From the NCBI GenBank assembly GCA_900708905.1, contig CAADRB010000028.1, positions 1,722,221 through 1,786,220 of the forward strand: DNA of 64,000 bases, written 5' to 3'. Within the stretch, counting starts at the first letter, position 1; every line of letters begins with the position of its first letter. The stretch comes from Hymenolepis diminuta (Eukaryota; Platyhelminthes; Cestoda; Cyclophyllidea; Hymenolepididae). Of the stretch, positions 52,615 to 63,600 are shown one piece after another. Below the pieces are notes generated by a model. That model was given only the letters and a program-made list of their open reading frames with translations, was not told where the DNA came from and made no database searches. Position numbers and translations under genes: made by a program.

Positions 52615-55600
52615 AAAAGCAACTGTAAGTCCTTCTTTCCATTGCTAAAAGTAGTAACCATGATAATTATGACAATAATTTTCCGTAATTAGGGAAATTA
52701 ATAATTCCTGGACATTGCCTAGATTAACTATTAAAGCTCTATTATCCTCAAACTCATCAATCGTAATCACAAATAGCTTGCTATGAAGTATTGTTCGCGT
52801 CGAGATAATAGGAGAGCAGGAAAACACTTCTGATGTTTCATAAATACTTGAATAGTTTGACCGTTGTGAATCAAAATTACTACCTGAAAAGGATTACCTA
52901 TACAATAAAATATGAGTTAAGTTAAATCTATTCAGATTAGCTTCAAATCCTTGCCTATTCTAGAAACGGCTTTGAAGATGACAATATGTTGACTCATTTC
53001 TTGTTACCTTTCTCGCCCTTTCTCTCTGAACTTTTAAACTTGATCCGTTTTCTTAATCAGCCTAACCAATATCTGAAGCCAGTTATTTAACTGATCTTGT
53101 GTAAAATTAGTTCTTTCGTCTGTTATTGTTACGTCGATGATCTGATATTATGCAATTATCTATACAATGCTACAAGATGCAACTGTGCTGACTAAACTAA
53201 AAGTCGGATATTTTTACTTGTTGTCTTAGAAAACAAACATTTGGCTGCAAGAGCCGTGCTATTTCCCTTCTTAAGGCAGTAGCCCAAATTGAATCTTTTT
53301 GTATTTGATAATTTGAGTGTGCACTCTACTCTACCAACAGAAGAATTTAAAAAAGTGTCTAATTTGTGAGATCAAGAAAATATAAACCCTTGTCTGGAAA
53401 AACTGGCATCCAGTGCAATTCTCACCACATCACCTTCACCAAGAGGCATAAGAAAAATATCAAATGCAACTCGATTTTTGAAATTATTAATATTGTGAAA
53501 TCAATATTTTCAAATTTTATTTTTCTATTGCTTAATAAATATTTGATTGAAAGCGTTACACTCCCTGTCTGAATAGTATTTTTTTAGAGGAAATTGTAAT
53601 TAAATTAGCCAAATGAATAAGAAGGATTATAAATGCTAAGGGATGGGTTATTAATATCCTCAACTATCAAAGATCTGAAAAACGCCAAGATGGAAAGGAA
53701 GAAGCTTGTAGTGTAAGTATGTCCAAGTACGCTCTAAAGCACACAGTAGACCATCGAGGAACCTCTGAAATTTCTATTTGTATGTAAATGGACGAAAAAA
53801 GTAAAAAAATTGTTTTATTAAACGATGACCGCATCAAAAAATTTCATATCCATTTATTAACTAGGGGAAAGAAGTGACAGTCAAACGACAGTGCCAGATG
53901 GCAATCTCACTTCAAGCTAAAAGGAAAATAAACAAAAGGAAAAGTAAATAATTAATATTCGTAGAGATTTACACTTATCTCTTTGATTTTTACAATAATT
54001 CTTGAAAACTGGGATTTTATTTTTTTTAAATTCTTTCAAAAAGCGCAAAATTACTATTATTATCATTGCCAAATTATAGTTTAACTGAATCTGCAAAATA
54101 CAAGTATTTAAAGTTAAACAGGTATCGATCAAGGAATAGGTACACTTTAGCGAACAGAATTAAGAGATAATTTAATTTTTTAAAAGAATGTAGTAACTTT
54201 GTTTTCCGTCTGTGATTATATGGTGTTTATATCAGTTTACCGATTTTCTTCAGTTTTCTAAATACTGGATATTAAATTAACCTGTCTTCTTCTTATGATT
54301 CATCTTTCGGCTATTACCTAACTCCTGCATTTCCAACTTTACACCGCTACTTAGGTAAGTTTTCATCAAATTAGTTAGTCATTCCTATTTTCTTCCTATC
54401 TGGTGGCAGTTAATTATCTCTGTTCTACTTTGGTTTTCTCAAAGTCCCAGCCTTATCGGAATGAGAATCAATTTTAAATATCGGGAATATAAAACTATTC
54501 GAAAATCGATTCTCTTTTTACCAAGTCCTTAATCGAAAGTGCCTATATTTAATTATTCTTGGACTTGTACTAAATATACAGTTATTTGATCAAATCAATT
54601 GTTGTTTCCTCAAATAATGTTTGGTCATAGACATTCCAGAACCGATTCAAGTAGATTAAACACACAATATTATGGCGGAAACTGCCCATCCTGTGTTCGC
54701 TTGGCACTTCAATCACTAAAACGAATAATTCATCAATAAAGGTAATAAAAGCCTATATTTTTTTCTTGTAAAATAAGAGAATAATGACGTTGCAAAATAC
54801 AGACGAAAAGAACTTTCAATTCTTGGACACTAAAGATGGTGGTACAACCAATACTCAACTTTTGAAACTTAAATAATTTTAGTTTATACGCTTTCGACTC
54901 CTTTGAAAAAAATTTAGAACCGGATTTTAAAATGAAAAATTAAATAACTACGAACGATTACGAACTTTCATTTAGACAGATCGACGTTCAATTTCCTTTA
55001 AAACTGAAAGCTTACAAATCCTTTAGGCAATTAAATTTAAGTAATTTTCTGCCTCAATAAATTTAAAAATTAAACCTACGCAACTCACTCTTCAATTCGT
55101 ACAAACACTGTTCAATTGGTACAAGCATTGAATGTGGTATCCGGGCTACTAGTGTCGGACAGCATGATAAACTCCCCTTGAGACATGACAACTTGAGTAG
55201 GATCGGCCTTTCTCTGTCCTCAAATGTGTCTAGTTTGTCTATCTAATCAGCAGTTATAATTGACATAATGTAAAATTACGTGAACCAGACCGGACGTATT
55301 CTCTCTGGAGGCTTCCGTAGTATACAATATGTTACAATTGGTTGATCTGTTTATTTCGATAATACAGAGTAAATAATAACACCTTTAATGACAGACTTGC
55401 AGTTAATCTAGCACAGTCTATTTGATATGAGCACGAATTATACGATTTCGTTCAGTCTAATTCCCAATATTGCTCCACTATTTTCAATCATTTTCTGATC
55501 AATTTTCCGCTTTACAAAGCTAGTTGTGGAGTCTCAAGTGAGTAAAATAAAAGGTCAGATATTGCCTTTTCACTATCAAATTATTCTCTACAGTTCTTAA

Positions 55601-55685
55601 TTAGATCTAAATTGATCGCTACAGTCAGATGTCATGGAAACATCCGTGAAAAAATCAATACGAACCTAACTAAAAAGCTGCGAAA
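52615..55685. other. non-coding, nothing firm
   Basis: AT-rich sequence. A short string near 53730 (GCTCTAAAGCACACAGTAG) resembles 49218 and may continue the tandem order, but it is too short to call. A GC-richer patch at 55.13-55.32 kb is unexplained. Confidence 0.4.
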
Positions 55686-55689
55686 TTAA

Positions 55690-56115
55690 CTGAATTGTAC
55701 AGCTTTCCCTTAACCCCAATTGTGAAATATAAAATATGCTTTCCTTGGGAAATAGGTATCTGATAGTATCTGTTGTAACCCTTGATACCTCAAAACCTAT
55801 ACAGTTCTGTCAGCTTAAAAATCTTCATGTCGGATTCAACAGACATGTGAAGAAGAAATTGGTCATGCGTCGGCTATTCTTATTTTTGAACTCTAGGATT
55901 GTACTTTCAGTTAATTATTCCAAGTTCGATGCTAATTAAACGAAATGCCAAGAAAATATTTCCATGTATATAACCTTCAGAACCAAATATTAATTATTTA
56001 AAGATAGCAAAGACTATCAAAACGCCATTTCTTCAATGTTCTAAAACTTGAAAGCCATGCATCCTATTTTCAAATTCTATCCTCGATAGGATTTTTAAAT
56101 AAATGAACTTATTAT
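55690..56115. repeat. dispersed repeat family R1, copy 2
   Basis: Partner of 13736-14100, same orientation, about 42 kb away. It has a 67-codon open frame (55736-55939) that is not open in the other copy, which argues against coding. The similarity fades after about 56115. Confidence 0.6.
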
Positions 56116-56119
56116 TAAT

Positions 56120-57360
56120 GCACTCCGTTCAAATAATTTTCCTGTCTCCAAAAAACCCAGCTTACTACACTAAATTCAGGATATTGCGTTTATGTGCATT
56201 GGTGATCCAGATCCTCTTTAATCGTTAAACACTCCCTCGTCGTCTACGAATTGTGCAATTTGTTCTGTCATTAATTTTTGACTCATTGGCTGACCTCAAT
56301 TTGCGTCGGCCGTTTGCAAATTCCCTTCCAGAGGCAGCGCAAAACACAGCCCTTTTCGAGCATTCGTTGAGTAGATGTATCCAGTTACACTTAAGAGTAA
56401 GTAGAGTATTACGGAGATGGTAATTCAGCGGCCAACAACATGTGAATAAACAGTTATTTAATGGAATTTGAACATTTTTTGACAAAAAACAATTGCATTT
56501 CTCAAATACGATTGCACACCGATTTCTTTGGATGAATCCTTAAGTTTGAAAAAGCGGCGATTTTGAAATGAATGTGGTAGGTGCCATCTTACACGTGACT
56601 AAAACCTAATGAAAAGATTGCACATTTGCAACATTTAATTCACTTAAACCACTTTTGACTTCATTTAACATTTCAACCCGGCAAAAATGTTCAAATGAAA
56701 AATTGAATTACAGCGCTTCAATTGAAAAGACTCCATCAAAATGCCTAAATTTCACTCAGACAGCACATTAAAAACAAATAGGGATTTTCGGAGGCAAATT
56801 TACTATTCTGGAAAAGTTTTCAACCCACTAAATAAAACACTTCCATGGCTAGAGAAGGTTCGTTAATTAAAAACTTCAGAATTTTTGCACTATTCATTCT
56901 AAAAACCAGACAATAAGGGATGTTTTCGAATGGCATAACAGCCGGTACCTCACCATTGTTGTACTCCGTGATCTTTAATTAAGTGAATCGCTATAGACTC
57001 GTAAAAAGATCAGGTTGATCAAAAATTCAAAAGAGTTCGTATTAGCGATTTGATTTGTACAAACAGGGAGACAAATATCAATCGCTCCTGGTAAATTAGG
57101 GCCAAGTTTGAAGATGAAAAAAGACACTTTTAAGAACTAAAGAGTGATAAGGGTGTAGTTGCTTTTATCTGGTTTTATCGACCGAGCTTTTTTACTACAT
57201 CACAAGTAAATCAAAGTGGCGCGGCCAGTCAGGAAGTCAAATCAACTGTCAACAAGCTCTGAATATTAAGAATACAATTTTATTAATGATCTGGAATCCA
57301 ATTCATGAAACTTGGCTATTTAAATATTAATAGGTTGTCCATTTTTGTAAAGTATGACTC
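56120..57360. other. non-coding, nothing recognised
   Basis: This includes an 86-codon minus-strand frame (56225-56485) in slightly GC-richer DNA, with an Arg-rich C-terminus but no known domain. It has no splice or promoter context and is left uncalled. Confidence 0.4.
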
Positions 57361-57365
57361 TTTCA

Positions 57366-57500
57366 TGCTACAGTACTGCAGGAGATCTAGTTCTGCTACT
57401 GTGATATATCCGCCACTGTATATTGTTAGGCTACAATTGATTCAGACTAGGGAGAGAAAGTTAAGACAGAATGCAGGTAACCCTAGACATTTTATTAATC
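57366..57500. repeat. dispersed repeat family R3, copy 2
   Basis: Partner of the first 135 bases of 38941-39250. The GC-rich right part of copy 1 is absent here, so this copy is truncated or the family boundary lies there. Confidence 0.6.
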
Positions 57501-57929
57501 AAATGGAACCATAATATTAGAATATAATTTATGTTCACCTCCGAACTAAGAACAATTTTAGTCCCAAATAACTTTCATGTCAACAGGAGGGATGTGAGTC
57601 CACATATGGATGAGGTTGACGGGGGACTTTGAGATAATATGTAAAAATTGATTAGCTCCATACAAAGCATAAAGATTGCAGCTCTGCTCGGTTTTAGCGA
57701 CTTTTCGTCAATTTTCATAACTCAAACAAATTACGACTCTAGAATTCATTCCTAGTCTTTTTTTGGACCTGATTCCATTTCATATCTTAATGGACCTGCT
57801 TGTTGTTCCTCTAATTAAGAACCTTTCCCGTAGTCGGAGATTTTAGAAGTTCTTGCAAACCCATGAACAATAATAAAACCAATAGCGTTTGAAACTCCTT
57901 GATTATTTAAATTATTTAATTATCATCAG

Positions 57930-58167
57930 GTACGTCTCTACTGAAAATTTCAAAGTTGATTAAGCCAGTAACCTCTCTTGCCGGTATGGAAACCCTTTCC
58001 GGCACAGTGATCAACACGGGTGTGGAGTGTGATAATGAGAAAATTAGACTCCAGATGTATGAAAGCATAGTCTCCAAGCTAGTGGTGATCGTGGCAATAT
58101 TGTCGCTTCCTCTTAATTTGTACCTTGGTCCTTCGTGTCCTTGTATCCTTTATTGCCTTATCTAATA
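57930..58167 (+). other. possible orphan exon or decayed coding fragment
   Basis: An acceptor-like TTAATTATCATCAG ends at 57929, and the frame then stays open for about 78 codons to a TAA at 58165-58167. The product is not the usual AT-driven Phe/Ile/Lys mix. It has an acidic, balanced part (TVINTGVECDNEKIRLQMY), then a hydrophobic segment (IVSKLVVIVAILSLPLNLY), then a Cys-rich end. Composition is also GC-richer. I do not recognise the family. It could be a terminal exon of an unseen gene, a retroelement scrap, or chance. An AATAAA lies at 58179-58184, shortly after the stop, as a terminal exon would have. Confidence 0.25.
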
Positions 58168-58171
58168 AGAT

Positions 58172-59591
58172 GTTCCATAATAAATACTTTGTAGAGCACA
58201 CTTTTATTTTATGAATGATATCCTGCGCTGACCTCGGAAGTTGATACAAATGTCAAGATTGGGGCCGATGACAATTCATGCTACATCTATGTGTGCTCTC
58301 AAATGGACCGACAGTTAGGGAATGACAGATATACCCAGTGATATGAATATTACAAAAAGCCGAATGAGACATTGTTTGCTCCCCTTAAGATAAATTCTAA
58401 CACCTAATATCACAACCAATTACTAAATAAATGCCACGTGAAAGGTTCTATAATTAAATAACAATAATGACATAATTTAATTTATCATCAAATGAAAATA
58501 ATATTGTCTAGATCAATACACAAAATCAATAAGGTCAATAAGCCTTATTCAATCAGATGGTTTGCGTCAATTCTATAATTAGAGTCGAATATTGTTACAA
58601 TATATCTCAGAGTAATAGGAAAGTAGGCCAATATCAAGGTCGTGTATCGTTGGAAAAAGCATGGAAATGCTCTATGAAGGAGAAAAACGAGGGTTTAAAT
58701 AATTAATATGAAGAAACATATGCGTTAGATAAATCATTGATAGTATCGACTATTAAGAGAATTTACAGACTTATATATATATATAGATCTACTGCAGTTT
58801 TTAAAACACAGATTCAAAATCATGAACTATTCTACCAACCTTGCTGCAAACATTATTTCGTGATACTAGACTCGTGCATGCTTGAGCTCTTCCATATCAT
58901 TTGCCATACTTTTATTCTGTCTCTTGTTCCTGTATCATCGTAAACAACCGAAATGAAAGTAATCCAACGTCAATAATAATTTAATAATGTTTCCTTTCAC
59001 CCCATTTTATTTTGCATTTCGAATTTGTTTAAACAGCTCTATCTTCAAAAGTAATTTATCAATATTGTAAGTTATACTGCTGTGAGCATTATCCAGTTTC
59101 TTGAAATTTCTTAATATCATTAAATAGGTATGCGTTTATCGAATATTTCTTTATTAAGCCTATAGTGGCGGAAAATAATCAGTTGATATTCATATTACGA
59201 ATATGATTCCGACATAAAGCTACATAGATATAAATATTGCATATACTAAATAGAGAGAAAGGTAAAATGTCCTTCTGGGTCCCAATTTGAGCTTTTTTTG
59301 TCCTTAGCGTCTTCAAGATACGTGAGAAATTCATTTTTATTGGATAGTAGTTTTCGAGACAATTGGAGGAAATTGCGCTGATTTTCATTTAACGGAGATA
59401 CGATTCCTCTTATAGCTGCATGATCACATATTTCACAATCCAGCTCTAAGTTGTAGGAGTTAGAGTAACTAGATCCGAGACCACCAATTTGTTTGAGTTG
59501 AAGGATGAATCCCTTTTCTCCGAAATATTTTATCTTGCACCATCTCTAATCATCACTAAATTTAATTATCTTTATAGTAATGTCTGTAAAC
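58172..59591. other. non-coding, nothing recognised
   Basis: AT-rich filler with an (AT)n run at 58772-58785. No frame here has a motif. Confidence 0.45.
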
Positions 59592-59628
59592 NNNNNNNNN
59601 NNNNNNNNNNNNNNNNNNNNNNNNNNNN
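59592..59628. other. assembly gap (37 N)
   Basis: An unresolved run of N. Composition changes across it from AT-rich to a balanced retroelement-like stretch, so the join may be unreliable and the true gap length unknown. Confidence 0.99.
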
Positions 59629-59759
59629 CAACATCGTGTATCCTCAGTTGACCTATTTCTCATCGAACGGAAAAGGTAAACATACCTCAGACAATAGTAG
59701 CAGATACCGTTAATTAACCTCGCTATTAACCAGTCTTGCCTGCACTGACCCTTCCTTTT

Positions 59760-60035
59760 TCCTACAATCATTTCGACCAATCAACCACACATACAACCGT
59801 ATCCTTATGCGTGTCCTCACCCAAAGTCTCGATTATAAATAGCCTCCATCAGACACACGATAACACACACACCAAGGGACCCTACCTAGTCCAACGCCTC
59901 TTTCCATAGCTCCGTCCTTCTCCAATCTCCTATTTCTCTATTGAGACTCTGTACTGGACTGTATTCAATATAACCTGGTCAACGCAATCCTTCTGTTGTT
60001 TTCTTTTCATTTACTGTTAGCCATCTGCCGCAACA
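59760..60035 (+). repeat. LTR 3' portion (retrotransposon remnant)
   Basis: A GC-richer, pyrimidine-rich plus strand has a clear TATA box (TATAAATAG, 59834-59842), then a CT-rich leader, ending in GCCGCAACA directly before a primer-binding-site-like sequence. This is the layout of the U3-R-U5 end of an LTR. The 5' border is unknown and may lie in or before the assembly gap. No second LTR was found. Confidence 0.45.
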
Positions 60036-60038
60036 TAC

Positions 60039-60047
60039 TGGTGACCC
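60039..60047 (+). other. primer-binding-site-like sequence (tRNA-Trp type)
   Basis: TGGTGACCC begins four bases after the proposed LTR end. It is complementary to the 3' end of tRNA-Trp, a common primer of Gypsy-type elements; the match stops after nine bases. CTGGTAACCT at 37151 is a worn version in the same position after another LTR. Confidence 0.4.
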
Positions 60048-60049
60048 TC

Positions 60050-60690
60050 AACAATCTGGCGGCCTTCAACAAATTGGTGACTCTGCCACCACAGAGTTAT
60101 TATACCTGTGACAGAACCGAATCGTAGAAACTTAGGCTATGGCAAGCAGCTAACAATGGCAAACAGTTCCAACAGGTTGAACACAAAGGGTTGTGTAGGT
60201 CCAAAATTTTTCGAATAAACCTCGATGAGAGTTTGAGAGAGTGAGAGAGACGAGTGAGAAGGAAGCGTACGAGCAGATAAATGGCAAGCGTTTGTCTGCG
60301 TATGTGAGTGTAAATAGAAGGACAGTTTATGTGAATTACTTGGGCAAGGAAGTATGTGAGGTACGGGTGCAGATGTACTTTTAAATGAAACGGGGAAGAA
60401 AAAGGGAGAATAGATAACCTCATCTAAACATGACAGATAGGGATTTGAGTCATAGGGACATAAAGACATCACTGCGGCTTTGAGGACGAAAACCGAAGCA
60501 GTACCGCAGAGAATGAGGATGAAGGGTAGTTTCGGGACTCATGTTACAAATTTCTTTGATGCCAGGAAAAGCTAACATCTGGAATTGCGTGGGTTTAGAG
60601 AGAGTATGTTGTTGTACCACTCCCATCTACATTAAAAGAGAGCTTTCATCCGATATAGACTGATATATGCAACTTTGAATCCAGCTAAAA
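60050..60690. other. retroelement leader or filler, purine-rich, no gag recognised
   Basis: The plus strand downstream of the primer site is open for about 35 codons (to a TAA near 60220) and then becomes a GA-rich tract (about 60228-60262). Two overlapping minus-strand frames (60100-60423, 60137-60472) are long only because the complement of GA-rich DNA has few stops. They are Ser/Leu/His-rich with no domain and are not called as genes. Confidence 0.35.
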
Positions 60691-63600
60691 CTTCTTAACG
60701 AATAAATACTTTTGAAGACTGCAAGGAAGGATCACTTACTAATTCATTCGTATTCTACTCAGCTAACTTTAAAAATACCTCAAAATAAACGTGGTATGCA
60801 GCACCGGTAAGCACCAATGAATAAAACACTAAATAACCGACACAACCATAACGCATGCCTCTAATATTTTAATACTTCCAAGCTTGTGCGCATGTGGCTG
60901 AGTGGTTAACGTGCTCGTTTACAAAATCGCGGGCCATGGGTTCAAAGCCTATCGGCGCACACCTAGTGAGTGGAATGAATAATGGTACTGGTCAAGTAAG
61001 GCTAATAAAAGGACTGGCGAAATTCCAATTTCTCACCATGGAAGGTCAACGTCAAGATGAGCGTTGGAGATAAGCTTGGGAAGTATTATTTCAAAATCTT
61101 ACTTAAAAGTGATGGAAAATGTGTTAAATAGTTAACTGTGATATTACCAGAGGTTGTGGATATCCAAGGTGCACCCAGATTTAGTTTCCCCACAATAATT
61201 TTGCGAATTTACAAAGTTCGCTTATATTCTTCACCGACAACCCACATCATCTAAATATGCTCAAATATAGCGTTTCTTTATAACGTCCATGATTATGCAA
61301 TATGCTTTGCCCCAAATATTTTCTTGTATTTTCGTGTCAGCCAAGATAGCGCCGCAGTTATGAATGTTGATGAAGTATACGCATCAGTTTGAAGAGAACC
61401 TTACCTTAATTAGAGGAACCGACAACTTCTTAAGTAGCACAGACTATTTTTCTTTTCTACCTAGCATAAACAAGTAAAACACAGTAAGCTTATGTAACCT
61501 ATTTATAATAGTATGTTCGAAAGCAACGCGAACACAGGGAACGGGATATAAATATAAATTTGGGAAGGAACCGGTGGGTAAGAGGAGGGACTACGAAGAC
61601 GGCATTGAATGTTTTATTTATCGCAGAAAGTGATTTTTTTCTTACACTTAAAGGAAAATAATAGAATTAAAATAACAGCGAGAAAGGGGGAGAAAATATA
61701 AAAGAAACTTCAAATATATTCCGCGTACCGCTTCTCGCGATATGTTCGTCGTCTTTGCTAACGGGATCGGAAAAATCATTGTTTAACTCTAGAAAGTGGA
61801 AGAAAATAGCACAAAGTGGAGCAGAAGATAATGGAAATATCAAGACCGAAAAAAAGGTCAACAAAATTACACAGCCTGAAGTGCGGGAGAAAAAAATCCT
61901 CTCATTGATTAGTTACTCTTGAGTTTGCCTGAGCTCTCACTCTTGCTATTCTTATCCTTCGTGTTCTTCTCATCGTTTTCCTCTTCTGCACTGCCTCGTT
62001 GGCCAAATTCATTTACTCTTGAGTGGTCGACTGGATAGAGCCTAGGAAGAATTCAAAAATGGGATTTAATAAATTGAACAAAATGTATCATTTCAATTAA
62101 TAAATACCTCCAAATACAGAGTACTAAATTGTCAACAGCTAAGTGCGAAGCAAGACATTTAAATTAACCTAGAGTAAGATCTCTTAATTTTAATATTATT
62201 GTTCTGATAAAAGTAAAGCAATGTGTTCTTAAGTAAAAAGTAGGAACCGTTAATTATCGCAAATCTAATTTTTCTACAAGTCTTTCTGATGGCAATTCGA
62301 CAGATAATTTAATCAAAAGCGCAAAATAATATTAATTCCAGCTCTTAACGATTTAAATGGTATCCATTATTGACGAGATAATGTTAACTATAAAACCAGG
62401 GATGGCTAGACCTCGTAACTGCTGTTCACCTGTTCCAACGTATACAAAGCTAAAAGGGAGGAATAACTGAATCGTCTGTTAGGTACAATAAAGAAAACGA
62501 ATGTACTTTTGGGAGTCTGTTTCACGTATTTTAACCAACAGTTCATTAACAAAAAGATCTTCTAAGACGTAATCTGCATCTTGCATTTAATAAATGGCGA
62601 ATGTCAAAAAGATAGCGATACTTTTACTTGAAAATATTTTATCTCAATACTTCACAGTCAATGTGTAAAATCTCTCTTCTCATGAGTCACAAGCTCAGGT
62701 AGATTTCGATTTAAAGAAATCATCAAATTTCAACCAGTTATGCAAAATTCGATACAAAAGCGTTCTAAAAGCCAGTAAGTAAATTCTCCAATTTACAGAT
62801 TAAAATTTACGACCATTATTAAGGACCCCCCGCAAAAAGAAATAAATGTGATTAAAAATTGTCTTTAAGTGCATTTTAGAACTCATTTCGCTCAACTAAA
62901 GTAAAAAACTCAGTTAATAAGTCTGGTGTTGCCGTACAAATGACGGACCTTACTTTAAACTTGGGGAACAAATTTTAGGAGCCCAAGTTTATTTTCCAAA
63001 AGAGATCTATTTGAAGAGACTTTATTACAACTTCTTGCAACATTATAAACCTTCTCCCTCCCCACTCAGCGATATAATGTTTAAGGACGGTCGGAAAATA
63101 ATCCCATAAAATTGCTTCCTTTGAACTTCCGTAAAAGGAAGGGGATTTACAAACAGACTCAGCTGGTTATTAACTTTTTAACTCTTCTAGATTGCATAAG
63201 TGCTACACAAAGTTATCTTGAGTTTAGACTCAGAAAACTTTTGTAATAATTCTGCTAAAAGTTGATTCAATTCTTTTTTACAATTGAAGCTAGTGCGAGG
63301 AATTGCGTGGTGAAAAGACAAACATAAAAATTGTTTTGATATATTTAATGGGAGATACAAGCTAATAATGACAATCTATAGAATATCAAAGATATATTAA
63401 TCATTCACTAGCCATAAATAACTCTGCCAAAAGAAATAATTCACAATTTATCGGCTTTCCAATAACAAGGATTACCATTTCTCAGCTAAGAAAGAGTTGA
63501 ATTTACTTAGGAATTAAGCAGATTATAACTGGATAAATACATAAGAACCACACTCACCATCAAGTATTAATTCCCGGCAAACATGAGGATTTATTAACGC

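Noticed and set aside
60100..60472. Two overlapping minus-strand frames of 107 and 111 codons
   Set aside because: They lie opposite a GA-rich tract, which removes stops on the complement. Ser/Leu/His-rich with no domain, and the two frames overlap each other.
60886..60960. Functional tRNA gene
   Set aside because: The ends pair and A/B boxes are present, but the anticodon arm does not fold cleanly and the same body follows in two other copies, so this is a SINE head.
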